DNA from: Nitrospira sp.
GTDB lineage: Bacteria; Nitrospirota; Nitrospiria; Nitrospirales; Nitrospiraceae
Length of the DNA: 64,000 nucleotides
Reading direction: 5' to 3'
Assembly (NCBI GenBank): GCA_030123625.1
Contig: CP126121.1
Coordinates: forward strand, 1,590,179-1,654,178
In this document: piece after piece, positions 27,835-37,021 of the stretch
Layout of the letters: each line of letters begins with the position of its first letter
How positions within the stretch are numbered: the stretch's first letter is position 1
Notes under the pieces: model-generated
The model's database searches: none
What the model was told of the DNA's origin: nothing
Seen by the model: the letters and a program-made list of their open reading frames with translations, nothing else
Program-made: the position numbers and the translations under genes

Positions 27835-28317
27835 CTACTTGCCCTCCGGCATCTGTTGATATTTCGGGGGAGGCGGCAACGTTCCTTGGCCAGGCAGGGC
27901 CGTTCTGCCGCAATCAGGAGGACATCTTTTATATCCCTGGGTCGAGTCAGGGAAATTCTGCTCCATTTTCCTCAATTGGCATTGCGTCAGCCGGCCACCA
28001 TCTTTGCTCCCGCACCGAGCAGGGACTGAGGAACTTCCGATCTCGGCATAGCCGTCGGGACAGGAACCGCACACGCCCAGCATGTTGGCACCCAGCGGCA
28101 CACATTGCACCAGAGTCGAGTCGCCGTCTTTGCAGATTTCCGAGGACTGGGTGACGCCGGTCGTCGCATACCCATCCGGGCACATTCCGCAGGTCATTCT
28201 GATACTCTTCGGCTCTGTGGCCTCTTGGGCGATACTCCAAGATGGGAACATGACCACGAGAACGGCCCCCATAGAAATGGACAAGAGCATCTTGTCGATA
28301 TTCATGTCGAGCGGCAT
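27835..28317 (-). CDS. Exported cysteine-rich repeat protein
   Basis: A 160-residue protein with a signal peptide ([18 protein letters not shown] then SIAQEA). It has two related cysteine units: [20 protein letters not shown] and [21 protein letters not shown] third Cys cluster (CPPDCG) and a proline-rich end follow. The even number of Cys and the export signal suggest disulfide-bonded knots in the periplasm. No family recognised. It is wedged between ruvA (5 nt) and ruvB (13 nt), an unusual guest in a recombination operon. The ribosome site AAGGGG supports ATG 28317. Confidence 0.7.
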   Translation of the reverse strand: MPLDMNIDKMLLSISMGAVLVVMFPSWSIAQEATEPKSIRMTCGMCPDGYATTGVTQSSEICKDGDSTLVQCVPLGANMLGVCGSCPDGYAEIGSSSVPARCGSKDGGRLTQCQLRKMEQNFPDSTQGYKRCPPDCGRTALPGQGTLPPPPKYQQMPEGK

Positions 28318-28321
28318 AGGC

Positions 28322-28930
28322 TTACCCCTTGGCTAGCTCCTTCAGCCCTTTACGGATGAGCTCTTTCAGCGCCAGCGGCCCAGTCACAGTTTTTGTCACC
28401 CGCTTCAAAGCTTCCTTGGCATCCTGAGCGCGATATCCCAAGTTTACCAGAGCGGAGAGTGCATCCTCGTAAGGGCCATCCATCTCAGGCGCGTCAACGG
28501 CAGTGGCGTGGGGACGCATACCATGGATCTTGTCCACCTTGTCTTTCAGTTCAAGCGCAATACGTCCCGCCGATTTCTTCCCGATCCCGGGAACGGTGGC
28601 AAGCTTTTCCACATCCGCAGACTGAATCGCCTGAACGATCTCCGTGACCGATAGACTCGACAGTACACTGAGGGCGAGCTTCGGACCGATGCCCGACACG
28701 CTGGTCAGGAGCAAAAACGACTCCTTCTCGCTTTGCGAGAGAAAACCGAAGAGCTGAATGGCATCTTTACGGAGATGCGTATGAATATTCAGTGCAGCCG
28801 CTTCGTCAACATTCGGCAGGGCGTAATAGGTGCTGAGTGGAATATGAACTTCGTACCCCACTCCCTGCACATCGAGCGTGAGGTGGGTGGGTGCTTTGAA
28901 TGCCAACCGCCCCGTGAGAAAGGCGATCAT
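28322..28930 (-). CDS. ruvA: Holliday junction DNA helicase subunit RuvA
   Basis: A tetrameric junction-binding protein, 202 residues. Domain I is an OB fold (MIAFLTGRLAFKAPTHLTLD, GVGYEVHIPLSTYYALP). Domain II has two helix-hairpin-helix motifs (VSGIGPKLALSVLSSL and VPGIGKKSAGRIALELKDK). Domain III is the C-terminal UBA-like helix bundle that contacts RuvB (ALVNLGYRAQDAKEALKRV). The ruvC gene usual upstream is not here. Confidence 0.96.
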   Translation of the reverse strand: MIAFLTGRLAFKAPTHLTLDVQGVGYEVHIPLSTYYALPNVDEAAALNIHTHLRKDAIQLFGFLSQSEKESFLLLTSVSGIGPKLALSVLSSLSVTEIVQAIQSADVEKLATVPGIGKKSAGRIALELKDKVDKIHGMRPHATAVDAPEMDGPYEDALSALVNLGYRAQDAKEALKRVTKTVTGPLALKELIRKGLKELAKG

Positions 28931-28977
28931 GTCGTTTCGTTATCCGAGGGCAAGAACCATTGGTCGTGAGCGAATGG

Positions 28978-29736
28978 CTATCCCGCCGCAGTCGCGGCGA
29001 CTTTCTCCATCACCTCATCCGGAATATCGAAGTTTGCGTGGACCTTCTGGACGTCATCATGCTCGTCCAAGACCTCCATTAACCTTAGCATTTGTTCGGC
29101 AGACTTCTCTTCCAGCCTGATGGTATTCTGCGGGAGATACGTAATTTCCGCAAGTGTCGTCTCGATCTTGGCATCAGCGAGCGTCTTTTTCACGGCTTCA
29201 AACTCATGAGGCCCGGTGATGATCTCGATGGATTTCTCACCGGTTTTGACATCCTCGGCTCCGGCGTCCAAGGCCAATGAAAGGAGCGTGTCCTCATCGA
29301 CCTTCCCCGGCTCAATCGTCAACAGACCCTTCTTCTGAAATTGCCACGCCACGGCACCCGCCTCGGCCATATTGCCATGATTTTTCGTGAACAAGCTTCG
29401 AATCTCGGCCACGGTTCGATTCCGATTATCGCTCGTGATCTCCAGGAGCAATGCCGTCCCTCCTGGGCCATAGCCTTCCAACGAAAATTCCTCATAGGTC
29501 ACACCTGGTAGTTCTCCAGTTCCACGCTGGATGGCTTTCTTCATCGTATCGCCGGGCATATTGGCTTCCTTGGCCTTGGCAATGGCGAGCCGCAACCGCG
29601 GATTTCCATCCGGATCCCCTCCGGATCGTGCCGCGATGGTGAGCTCTCTGATGATTCGTGTAAAAATCTTCCCGCGTTTGGCATCTTGCGCCGACTTATG
29701 GCGCTTAATCGTCGCCCAATGACTATGTCCACCCAT
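28978..29736 (-). CDS. yebC: YebC/PmpR-family transcriptional regulator or translation factor
   Basis: A 252-residue member of the TACO1/YebC family, starting MGGHSHWATIKRHKSAQDAK, the hallmark N-terminus. The protein has KGKIFTRIIRELTIAARSGG, the acidic middle domain, and HDDVQKVHANFDIPDE at the end. Family members act as DNA-binding regulators and, as shown in other bacteria and mitochondria, help translate proline stretches. A yebC-ruvCAB order is common; here ruvC is missing between yebC and ruvA. Confidence 0.94.
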   Translation of the reverse strand: MGGHSHWATIKRHKSAQDAKRGKIFTRIIRELTIAARSGGDPDGNPRLRLAIAKAKEANMPGDTMKKAIQRGTGELPGVTYEEFSLEGYGPGGTALLLEITSDNRNRTVAEIRSLFTKNHGNMAEAGAVAWQFQKKGLLTIEPGKVDEDTLLSLALDAGAEDVKTGEKSIEIITGPHEFEAVKKTLADAKIETTLAEITYLPQNTIRLEEKSAEQMLRLMEVLDEHDDVQKVHANFDIPDEVMEKVAATAAG

Positions 29737-29876
29737 GGTTCCTCCTCTACCCCGGCCCGAATTCCGTGAGCTGGATTAGAGATCTGGTAAAGCTGCAATG
29801 GCTCTGAAGTTCTAGACGTAGCATAGGCTTCAGAAAGGTGTCAAACTCCATCCTGGTCCCATCACACTCTCTATCT

Positions 29877-30692
29877 CTATTCGGAATAGACGAGAAGAAG
29901 AAGCCCAAAGAGGATCACGGAGCCCGCCCATGCCACTTCCGCCCATTTCACAAACTGCCGTGACGCACCAGGCATCCATGATGCCATCGCCTTTGATAAG
30001 GAGGCACCGACTCCCACAGTTCCCAATAAGACATGCTGGAGCTCGATCCTCTCGTTGGCGGCGTGATTCCCGTGTGAATGGACAAACAACAGCAGGCCTC
30101 CGATCAGAGTGAAGAACACCAATGGCGCCGCCCACGCAGGGTGTCGAACTCTGTCGATTCGGCGGAGCGTCTCACATACGGCTATAGCCACCGATAGAAC
30201 GCTGTAGATTTTGTGCTCAAGGATTTCCCGGTCATGACCGAAAAACGTTTCGACTAAGCCGAGTGAACCGATCGGCCAGGCATCGTGGTCGCTCCAAACC
30301 AGCAGATAAACCCCGGTGATACTGAGAGCACCCGGCAGAATGAGACGCATCCAGAAAGGCAGCGGAAGCCGTAGCGCATAGCCTAACTCAGCAAGTCCGA
30401 AGAGTACATTGCAAAGACCGGCGAAGTGATGATTGAACTCGGAGTAGGCAATCCCTTCGGCGGATCCTTCCCAATCTCCCCCGACGTGTTCACTTTGGTG
30501 ATTATTTGTCACACCTGCTTCGCCCAATACAGCTTGATGGCCTGAGGGTGATTGTGCATGGGCTTCTGAGATCAAGGTAAGCGGAACAATGCCGAACAGG
30601 AGTGCGAATGCCAGATAAGACCACCGCTTTGCGCAGAAGCTGCTCTGCTCGTAGGAGCGCAGATAATCCATTAAAGGACGCGTTCCATACAT
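29877..30692 (-). CDS. His-rich multi-pass membrane protein, copy 2 of a tandem pair
   Basis: 271 residues with an N-terminal hydrophobic signal or helix (YLAFALLFGIVPLTLISEAH) and about six membrane segments. Histidines recur at helix ends: YSEFNHHFAGL, VWSDHDAWPIG, LFVHSHGNHAAN, ELQHVLLG. It is clearly paralogous to the gene just upstream. The spacing of His in membrane helices is reminiscent of heme- or copper-binding membrane proteins, but I cannot assign a family. ATG 30692 follows the TAG of the upstream copy directly; ATG 30671 is an alternative start. Confidence 0.7.
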   Translation of the reverse strand: MYGTRPLMDYLRSYEQSSFCAKRWSYLAFALLFGIVPLTLISEAHAQSPSGHQAVLGEAGVTNNHQSEHVGGDWEGSAEGIAYSEFNHHFAGLCNVLFGLAELGYALRLPLPFWMRLILPGALSITGVYLLVWSDHDAWPIGSLGLVETFFGHDREILEHKIYSVLSVAIAVCETLRRIDRVRHPAWAAPLVFFTLIGGLLLFVHSHGNHAANERIELQHVLLGTVGVGASLSKAMASWMPGASRQFVKWAEVAWAGSVILFGLLLLVYSE

Positions 30693-31457
30693 CTACTCGA
30701 AATACAAGAGAAGCTGAATCCCCATGACAATCACGAATCCCGCCCAAGCGACTTCCCACCTCTTCGCAAGATGATACGACGCGCCGGATGTCCACGAGAT
30801 CATTGCGTTCGATATCGCAGCCCCCACACCGAGGCTTCCGAGAAGCGCATGGTGCAGCTCGATCGTGTGATTTGCCGGGTGATTCCCATGGGAGTGGAAG
30901 AAGAGCAGCAATGCGCCGACTAGGCCGAGAAAAACCAATGGCGCCGCCCACGCCGGGTGTTGAGCCCAACCGATTCGGCGAAGCGTCTCACTCACCGCAG
31001 CTGTCGTGCCAAACACACCATAGAATTTATGCTGAAGGATTTCTTGGTCCTGCCCAAAGAATGTTTGGACAAAGCTGAGTGAACCGATCGGCCAGGCCTC
31101 ATGATCACTCCAAATCAGCAAATAGGCCCCGATGACACCGAGCGCACTCGGAAGAACAAGACGAGTCCAGAAAGGCAGCAGCTGGTATCGCAACGCATGC
31201 CCTAACTCAGCCAGGCCAAACAGCAGTACGAATAGTCCGGCAAAGCGATGATTGAACTCAGAATAGGCGACTCCTTGAGCGGATCCTTCCCATTCCCATT
31301 CTCTATCGGTATGTTCGCCGTGCGGATTGTTTGTTGTATCAGGGGCGATGGAGATTGGATGAGGCTCGGAAGATAGTTGGGCGAGCACATCCGACCCCCA
31401 GGGAGGCTGCATGACCATCAGCACCAGAACAGACAGCAGAGAAGCCCACCGCTTCAT
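30693..31457 (-). CDS. His-rich multi-pass membrane protein, copy 1 of a tandem pair
   Basis: 254 residues with signal-like N-terminus (SLLSVLVLMVMQPPWGSDVL) and about six membrane helices. It shares long blocks with the downstream gene: GVAYSEFNHRFAGLFVLLFG, IWSDHEAWPIGSL, PAWAAPLVFLGLVGALLLFF, HSHGNHPANHTIEL. The two stop/start codons abut, so this is a tandem duplication transcribed together. The conserved histidines are kept in both copies, suggesting a metal or heme role for each. Downstream of a strong hairpin terminator. Confidence 0.7.
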   Translation of the reverse strand: MKRWASLLSVLVLMVMQPPWGSDVLAQLSSEPHPISIAPDTTNNPHGEHTDREWEWEGSAQGVAYSEFNHRFAGLFVLLFGLAELGHALRYQLLPFWTRLVLPSALGVIGAYLLIWSDHEAWPIGSLSFVQTFFGQDQEILQHKFYGVFGTTAAVSETLRRIGWAQHPAWAAPLVFLGLVGALLLFFHSHGNHPANHTIELHHALLGSLGVGAAISNAMISWTSGASYHLAKRWEVAWAGFVIVMGIQLLLYFE

Positions 31458-31494
31458 GCGCTAGAACCCGTCGAACGAATGAGCACAAACAGTC

Positions 31495-31528
31495 GGAAGG
31501 CCCATCCAGGCGACCGGATGGGCCTTCC
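31495..31528 (-). terminator. Perfect 13-bp hairpin after the PCP-domain gene
   Basis: GGAAGGCCCATCC (31495-31507) pairs with GGATGGGCCTTCC (31516-31528) over an 8-nt loop. On the minus strand it ends the PCP-domain gene; the plus strand reads GTTTT after it. Confidence 0.7.
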
Positions 31529-31553
31529 GTTTTCCGATAGAAATACGTTGCGC

Positions 31554-32288
31554 TTACATGAACTTCATGAACTTGTCCTTGGCCTCGTCCATCACCTGCG
31601 CAGTGATGGTGGACACTCCGCGTTCCTTCGCCAAGCGTTCAACTTCTTTTCGAGCCATGGGACGGATGAAATCCGGAATATTTTCGAGCCGTTGTTCAGC
31701 CTCGCGTGACCACGTCATGCCGTCGGGCGAATCATTCTTCGAATCGTCCATCACTTGCAACGTGATGGTCTTAAACCCATGCTTACGTGCATAGGTTTCG
31801 ACGCTTGCTTGAACCATCGGCTTCACAAAGGCTGGCAGGCGGTCGAGTTTTTCCTTGGCATCGGCGGTCCAGGTGAATTCCGAAGAACTTGTGCTCGTAC
31901 CATTTCCCGGTTTGCCGCCGGCCGTCAGTCCCATCTCAGCCACCATCGCCGAGAAGGGACAACCACTCGTCTTTTCCTCAGCCTTAGCGGGCGAGGCAGT
32001 TGTAGGCGAGACAGACGGCGTATTCTGAGTCGGTTTATTCACCGCAGCGACTGTTTGGCCGTCTCCCGCTAACGCACTCAATCCTTCCATAGAGGCCGCC
32101 GGTTCTGCCCGAGCTCCGAGCTTCAAGCCCAAAGCATTCATCATGTTCGTTTCGCCGGCGTTCGTCACCATCGAGAACTTCGCGCTGCAGGACGGGCAGG
32201 CGAAAAAGACTCCGAGAGATCCCTCCTCCGGTTTCTCCACTTTCTCGAGACTCATATAAGTTTCGCAGTTGAGGCATACAAATTTCAT
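31554..32288 (-). CDS. Zinc-ribbon plus two PCP-reductase domains
   Basis: The 244 residues begin with a zinc ribbon (MKFVCLNCETYMSLEK and FFACPSCSAKFSMV, two CXXC pairs). A variable Thr/Pro/Ala-rich linker (about 60-125) contains SGCPFSAMVAEMG. Two PCP_red units follow, FTWTADAKEKLDRLPAFVK and MTWSREAEQRLENIPDFIR, each with a basic helix and ITxQVMD ending. Same domain as the four-repeat protein at 15802-16803. The ribbon suggests metal, nucleic-acid or partner binding. Role in a non-phototroph is unknown. Confidence 0.82.
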   Translation of the reverse strand: MKFVCLNCETYMSLEKVEKPEEGSLGVFFACPSCSAKFSMVTNAGETNMMNALGLKLGARAEPAASMEGLSALAGDGQTVAAVNKPTQNTPSVSPTTASPAKAEEKTSGCPFSAMVAEMGLTAGGKPGNGTSTSSSEFTWTADAKEKLDRLPAFVKPMVQASVETYARKHGFKTITLQVMDDSKNDSPDGMTWSREAEQRLENIPDFIRPMARKEVERLAKERGVSTITAQVMDEAKDKFMKFM

Positions 32289-32710
32289 AAAGACTCCTCT
32301 GCCATCGGCCCAGGTGGTTGTTACATCGCTTCGGGCCCGTCACCCTTACGAAAACCTACGCTATCACAAGGATTTTCGAGGAGTCAAACCGCTAAAAGAG
32401 GCAACACAGGTCATTTCAGGTCCTCTGTCATACACCGAGCTCGGACATCTTGTTTCCCCATGCAGACCGGGAACCAACCAATTTCTTAATCTTGTTGAAT
32501 TGACGCCCACCACTGCAAAATGTAGCCTGTGCACATTTTCTCAGAGGTGGCTCTGGTTGGTTGGACAGTTTCTGCCCGTTCATAAGTGGCGCCTGGCGTT
32601 CAGGCCTGCGCAGCGACAGGCTGTGTGGGCCGGTTTTCTCAGTACACGCGATCGTGCGTGCGTCCGCCAAACAGAGGTAGGCGAGACGTTTTCTCTTAAA
32701 GAGGTTAACC
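32289..32710. other. Intergenic stretch between divergent genes
   Basis: About 420 bases without a supported gene. It should hold the promoters of the PCP-domain gene (minus) and of hicB (plus), but no convincing -35/-10 pair stands out. AGAGGTT just before 32711 is the hicB ribosome site. Confidence 0.4.
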
Positions 32711-32905
32711 ATGAAATATCGAATCGCCTTGTACAAATCAGAAGAAGGCTATGCCGTTTCTGTTCCCGGCCTCCCCGGCTGTTGGTCGCAAGGCGCGACC
32801 GAAGAAGCTATTCAGAATATCCAGGACGCCATCCGTGAATACTTGGCCGCCGTCGACGACGAAATTAAGGGACAAGACGTGCGAAAGATAGAAGTCGCGG
32901 TGTAG
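32711..32905 (+). CDS. hicB: HicB-family antitoxin
   Basis: A 64-residue protein of the HicB partial-RNase-H fold: MKYRIALYKSEEGYAVSVPG, LPGCWSQGATEEAIQNIQDA and IREYLAAVDDE. In type II HicBA systems it binds and blocks the HicA mRNA-cleaving toxin and represses its promoter. No C-terminal DNA-binding extension is visible, as in short HicB forms. The ribosome site is AGAGGTT. The toxin gene directly downstream is frame-broken, so the antitoxin may be an orphan. Confidence 0.85.
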   Translation: MKYRIALYKSEEGYAVSVPGLPGCWSQGATEEAIQNIQDAIREYLAAVDDEIKGQDVRKIEVAV

Positions 32906-32907
32906 CA

Positions 32908-33119
32908 TTGCCTAAAATACCATAATTAATCACCTTGATGCCAAGCGCGCCCTCGAAAAAGCTGGCTTTCGGGTCGTCCGTCAGAGCAAGCACATTGTGA
33001 TGAGCAATGGCCAGCGAATCGTCACTATCTCTCGGCACAATCCTGTCAACGCCATTACAATGGGCGGCATCGTTCGTGATGCTGGACTGACCGTTGATGA
33101 GTTCAAAGCCTTGCTATAA
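32908..33119 (+). pseudogene. hicA: HicA-type toxin with a frameshift near its start
   Basis: Two bases after the hicB stop, TTG CCT AAA ATA CCA gives the usual HicA start (M-P-K-I-P) and then hits TAA. Shifting frame at that point restores HicA: INHLDAKRALEKAGFRVVRQ, SKHIVMSNGQRIVTISRHN, and RDAGLTVDEFKALL. A one-base deletion around 32922 explains it. No ATG, GTG or TTG lies in the restored frame before the active-site His (SKH). The rest is undamaged, so the lesion is young, or an ATT codon at 32925 is used. Confidence 0.75.
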
Positions 33120-33178
33120 GGGATCACCGGTTCAGAGAGAAGCGGCCGTGGTGCAGAAGACGCCGGTCTGATCCCTGG

Positions 33179-35035
33179 CTAAATCGAATATTGGAAGATC
33201 GGCTTGGCCCCGATGGCTTGAGCCAGGACGCCCCGGCGTTTCAATTCGTCGAGGATGCGTGCCGTGGCGGCCTCAAAATCGGTAGGTCCCGTGAGAATGA
33301 CATCGGTATTTGGTGGCAGTTCTTCTTCGGACTTACTCATATGGACGGCGATGACAGGCACGGGGTGCACGAGGGTCCTAATCGCCTGCGAGGCTTCGCG
33401 ATAGGCAAGGCCAAAGGGATTGGTTGTGGAGACGACGATGAGTCCGGTGTCGGTAAGGAGTCGCGCCACTTCGCCGTAGCGCCGGGCCATTTCCGCCGTC
33501 TGTCCACGCTCTTCTTCACTGAGATCGGCGTCCAGCCCACGGCGCAGATTCTCGCCGTCCAATAAGTAGGCATGGCGCCCATCCGCCACGAGGCGGCCTT
33601 CGAGCTTTCTGGCCAAGAACGATTTGCCGGCGTGCCGTCCCCCAGTAATCAGAACGACTGCCGCCCGATGGCCGTACTGTTGCGCGCGGTCCTCGACCGT
33701 AACTTCACCCTTCACCCATGCAAAGTCTCGTCGCCTCGCCTCTTCACGGAGGAACTCCTGGTCGTCATGGACTAGTTCAGTGATGATCCCGCCGCCTGCG
33801 ATGTCGTATTCATCCACCAGAACGAAGCGGCCGGTTGTCTCGAACGATGCTGAGAGATCAAATGCGACCGGGATTTTCGTGCGCAGGGTCAGCTCGGCCA
33901 CTTGGTTCTTGCCGATGGTATGGCTGCCTTGCTGCTGCGCGAGGTCCATTGTGTCGATGATCCGATGGATGGTTGCAACCTCACAGTCCACTTCTTTGGT
34001 CGCCACGCGCAAGAGATACTTGCGCCCTTTTTCCAACGGTCTCTTGCCAAGCCAAAACAAGTTGGCTCGAAAAGCCGTGGAGACAAGGGGCAAATGTTCC
34101 TGATGCGAGGCGATTTCGCCGCGCTCCACAAAGATCTGCTCATCAAGCGTGACACCGATCGATTGCCCCGCCTGCCCTTCGGTCGGGTGCGGCTCGATAT
34201 TGAAAGCCTCCACCGTGCGGATGTTGGCCCGCTTGTTGGATGGCGAAAAGACGAGGTGGTCGCCCACTTTGAGACGCCCTGCGGTAATGCGCCCGGTGAT
34301 GATTCGGCGCGCATCGAACTTATAGACGTCCTGCACGGGCAGTCGAAGTGGCTGCTCCGACCGTGCTGTTTCTTTGGTGAATGCACCGAGTGTTTCCAGG
34401 ACGGTGGGGCCGCTGTACCACGACATCTGTTCGCTGCGATTGGCGATGTTGTCGCCCAGCTTGGCGCTTACCGGAATAAACTGCGACGGCACGGCTTTGA
34501 ACTGCCCCAGAAATTCTCGGTACTCTTTTTCGATCCCGTCGAACACATCCTGTCGGTAACCGACCAAATCCATCTTGTTGACGACTACCGCAAACTGCCG
34601 AACACCCAGGAGCGATAAGAGGTAGCCGTGCTTCTTCGACTGCTCCTTCACTCCTTCCAACGCGTCGATGAGCAGCAATGCCGCCTCGGCACGCGCGGCG
34701 CCGGAAATCATGTTCTTCAGAAACTCCTTATGCCCCGGAGCATCGATGATGATGTATTGCCGGCCCTTCCACATGAAAAAGGTGCGAGCCGTATCGATCG
34801 TAATCCCCTGCTCCTGCTCTTCGAGAAAGGCATCGAAGAGAAAAGCATATTCGAATTCCTTTCCCTGCTGTTTGCAGATCGCCCGCACTTTTTCCAACTT
34901 GCCGTCTGGCAGTGAGCCGGTGTCGGCATAGAGCCGTCCCAATAAGGTGGACTTGCCGTGATCCACATGGCCGACGATGACGATGTTCATCGTCTCGTAA
35001 GGCTTATCGATTGAAGGTTGCATCAGCGTGCTCAT
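33179..35035 (-). CDS. cysNC: Sulfate adenylyltransferase large subunit fused to APS kinase-like domain
   Basis: 618 residues. The N-terminal part is the CysN GTPase ([39 protein letters not shown]) with EF-Tu-like beta barrels to about residue 440. It drives ATP sulfurylase with CysD. The C-terminal 175 residues are a CysC-like APS kinase: [36 protein letters not shown]. Its P-loop (GGRHAGKS) differs from the usual GLSGSGKS and the FISPYR motif reads TTNPFG. The kinase half may be weak or regulatory, which fits the presence of an APS-type reductase (CysH) in the same operon. Last gene of the sulfur operon. Confidence 0.92.
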   Translation of the reverse strand: MSTLMQPSIDKPYETMNIVIVGHVDHGKSTLLGRLYADTGSLPDGKLEKVRAICKQQGKEFEYAFLFDAFLEEQEQGITIDTARTFFMWKGRQYIIIDAPGHKEFLKNMISGAARAEAALLLIDALEGVKEQSKKHGYLLSLLGVRQFAVVVNKMDLVGYRQDVFDGIEKEYREFLGQFKAVPSQFIPVSAKLGDNIANRSEQMSWYSGPTVLETLGAFTKETARSEQPLRLPVQDVYKFDARRIITGRITAGRLKVGDHLVFSPSNKRANIRTVEAFNIEPHPTEGQAGQSIGVTLDEQIFVERGEIASHQEHLPLVSTAFRANLFWLGKRPLEKGRKYLLRVATKEVDCEVATIHRIIDTMDLAQQQGSHTIGKNQVAELTLRTKIPVAFDLSASFETTGRFVLVDEYDIAGGGIITELVHDDQEFLREEARRRDFAWVKGEVTVEDRAQQYGHRAAVVLITGGRHAGKSFLARKLEGRLVADGRHAYLLDGENLRRGLDADLSEEERGQTAEMARRYGEVARLLTDTGLIVVSTTNPFGLAYREASQAIRTLVHPVPVIAVHMSKSEEELPPNTDVILTGPTDFEAATARILDELKRRGVLAQAIGAKPIFQYSI

Positions 35036-35042
35036 ACGGTTA

Positions 35043-35158
35043 ATGGGGAATGGATTATGGTAAATGGGAAGGAATGGTTTATGGTGAACGGCGAATTTTG
35101 TGGCCTACATCGAGGGAAGTTCGTGCCCTACATCCATCAACCATGAACCATTATCCAT
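35043..35158. repeat. Inverted heptad repeats (ATGGNNN / CCATNNN) between cysD and cysNC
   Basis: ATGG occurs every 7 bases at 35043, 35050, 35057, 35064, then at 35074 and 35081. ACGG follows at 35088. The complementary array has CCAT every 7 bases at 35134, 35141, 35148, 35155. The arms can pair in several registers; the best is ATGGATTATGGT with ACCATTATCCAT (one mismatch). The 128-nt gap is the only long spacer in the sulfur operon. Confidence 0.75.
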
Positions 35159-35163
35159 CTCTT

Positions 35164-35961
35164 TTACATATATCCATCTTTTCGCAGCAACTCCATCCCT
35201 CGCCCTTCGTCTTGCGCTCGTCCCGACCGCTCGGCTACCGTCGTATGCCGCAGTTCCTCGATGATGTCATCGACGCTTTTGGCGGTGGATTTGATCGGCG
35301 AGGTACAGGGTGCGCAACCCAAGCTGCGATAGCGTGTGCCATCTCCCTTGTCGAGATACAAATCGATGAAGGGAATATTCTCAAGCTTGATGTACTCCCA
35401 AATATTGATCTCGGTCCAATCCAGCAGCGGATGAATGCGGATGTGAGTGCCGGGCGGAAAGGTTGTCTTGTATTGGTCCCAGAGTTCCGGCGGTTGATCT
35501 CGAAAATCCCAATCTCCATGTTTATCCCGTGGAGAGAAATAGCGTTCCTTGGCTCTCGTTCCCTCTTCATCCGCACGAACGCCGAGAATGACGCCGGTGT
35601 AACCTTTGTTCTCCAACAGTTGCTTGAGACCGTTCGTCTTCAGCGCCGTGCAACAGACTACCCGGCCCATCGTGTGATTCATCCCTGCCGCCAAGGCTTC
35701 TTTGTTCTGGCCCACCACTAGATTCAACCGCCATTCCCGTGCAAGACGGTCCCGGTACTCGATCATCGCCGGGATTTTATAGCTGGTATCGACATGGAGT
35801 AATGGAAACGGCACATGCCCAAAAAAGGCCTTGCGCGCCAACCACAGCAGTACCGTTGAATCCTTGCCCATGGACCAGAGCATGGCGAGATTGTCGAAGT
35901 GTTTATACGCTTCGCGAAGGATGTAGACGCTTTGATCTTCCAATTGCCGAAGGTGTTTCAT
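35164..35961 (-). CDS. cysD: Sulfate adenylyltransferase subunit 2
   Basis: The catalytic PP-loop subunit of ATP sulfurylase, forming APS from sulfate and ATP with CysN. The 265 residues show [20 protein letters not shown] (PP-loop SXGKDS), [34 protein letters not shown] and [15 protein letters not shown]. Length is a little under the E. coli protein but the core is full. It precedes cysNC across the heptad-repeat spacer. Confidence 0.95.
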   Translation of the reverse strand: MKHLRQLEDQSVYILREAYKHFDNLAMLWSMGKDSTVLLWLARKAFFGHVPFPLLHVDTSYKIPAMIEYRDRLAREWRLNLVVGQNKEALAAGMNHTMGRVVCCTALKTNGLKQLLENKGYTGVILGVRADEEGTRAKERYFSPRDKHGDWDFRDQPPELWDQYKTTFPPGTHIRIHPLLDWTEINIWEYIKLENIPFIDLYLDKGDGTRYRSLGCAPCTSPIKSTAKSVDDIIEELRHTTVAERSGRAQDEGRGMELLRKDGYM

Positions 35962-35979
35962 AGGCTTGTTCCTTAGGTC

Positions 35980-37020
35980 CTACGCTGCGACCGGCTGTCG
36001 CACCAATTCCTCGAGCTTGCGCCCTGCGGCTCCTCCATCAAGCGCCGCGCGTACCGCCGGAAAGCAGGCCGACAGAGACACACCCTTGCCTGCCGCATAG
36101 AGCAACATGGCCGCATTCATCAGCACCCAGTCCCGAGGTCCGCCCTGAACCTGGTTTCGAAGAATTCGCCGGATCAAATCGGCCTCCCTTTCCCGCTGAT
36201 CGGGAGGAAATCCGGCCATCTCGCGCGAAGAGGCGAACGCCAATCCAAAGTCTTTCGCGGCCACACCGAGCGGGGTAATGCGCTCGTCTCTCAATTCCAA
36301 GACCCTTGTCACCATCGAAACGGACAATTCCGGATCACCTTCAACTCCACGGATCACCAATGCTCGCCGACACCCAAGGATTCGCAAGGCTTCGGCTGTT
36401 TTTTCAAAATGCGGCGGATGGGTCAACCCCACGACTTGCACCGTCGCCCGAGCCGGATTCAGAAGCCTGGCAATCGGATGGAATACATTTCTGACCCCGA
36501 GCTCTTGACGCATCTCCAAAAATCGATAGAGGGGCGGATGGTACAGTCCGATATCCAGATAGGCAAAGCCCTTCCTATTCACTTCTTCGGAGACCAGCTT
36601 GGGATCGGCATCAACTGGAATGCCCAGGGCTTTCAGCACTCCGGCACTCCCCGGCCGTCCAGGAATCCCGTCATAGCCGTGCATCAAAACAGCAGCGCCG
36701 GCTGCAACTGCAACAATGGACGCGGCAATAGTCGCATGAAACGTGTCCTGCTTTCCGGCATAGGTCGGGACATCCACCAAGGCCAAGTCCCGCGAGACAG
36801 TGAGTGGAAGCACGTATTGCCGAGCCGCGGCCGTGAGTGCCGCCAACTCGGTAACCGATTCCATCTTGAATCGCATGGCAATGAGAAAAGCTCCTACTTG
36901 CGCCGGTGTGGCTTCACCTTCAATCAACGCTTTCATCGCCTGCTTGCATTCATCCCATGTAAGATCCTTGGAAGCTTTCGGGCCCTTGGCGATCTTGGCG
37001 AGGAGATTTTGAATCGGCAT
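35980..37020 (-). CDS. Anthranilate phosphoribosyltransferase-like protein (TrpD2 type)
   Basis: 346 residues in the glycosyltransferase family 3 fold. It has an N-terminal helical domain (LTWDECKQAMKALIEGEATP, AQVGAFLIAMRFKMESV) and a central alpha/beta domain (MHGYDGIPGRPGSAGVLKAL). The TrpD hallmarks of the PRPP loop are altered: the usual GTGGD motif is replaced by DVPTYAGKQDTFH, as in the TrpD2/YbiB group, whose members bind nucleic acids and lack clear TrpD activity. Its place inside the sulfate operon, abutting cysH, is unexplained. ATG 37020 follows the cysH stop by one base. Confidence 0.82.
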   Translation of the reverse strand: MPIQNLLAKIAKGPKASKDLTWDECKQAMKALIEGEATPAQVGAFLIAMRFKMESVTELAALTAAARQYVLPLTVSRDLALVDVPTYAGKQDTFHATIAASIVAVAAGAAVLMHGYDGIPGRPGSAGVLKALGIPVDADPKLVSEEVNRKGFAYLDIGLYHPPLYRFLEMRQELGVRNVFHPIARLLNPARATVQVVGLTHPPHFEKTAEALRILGCRRALVIRGVEGDPELSVSMVTRVLELRDERITPLGVAAKDFGLAFASSREMAGFPPDQREREADLIRRILRNQVQGGPRDWVLMNAAMLLYAAGKGVSLSACFPAVRAALDGGAAGRKLEELVRQPVAA

Positions 37021-37021
37021 G

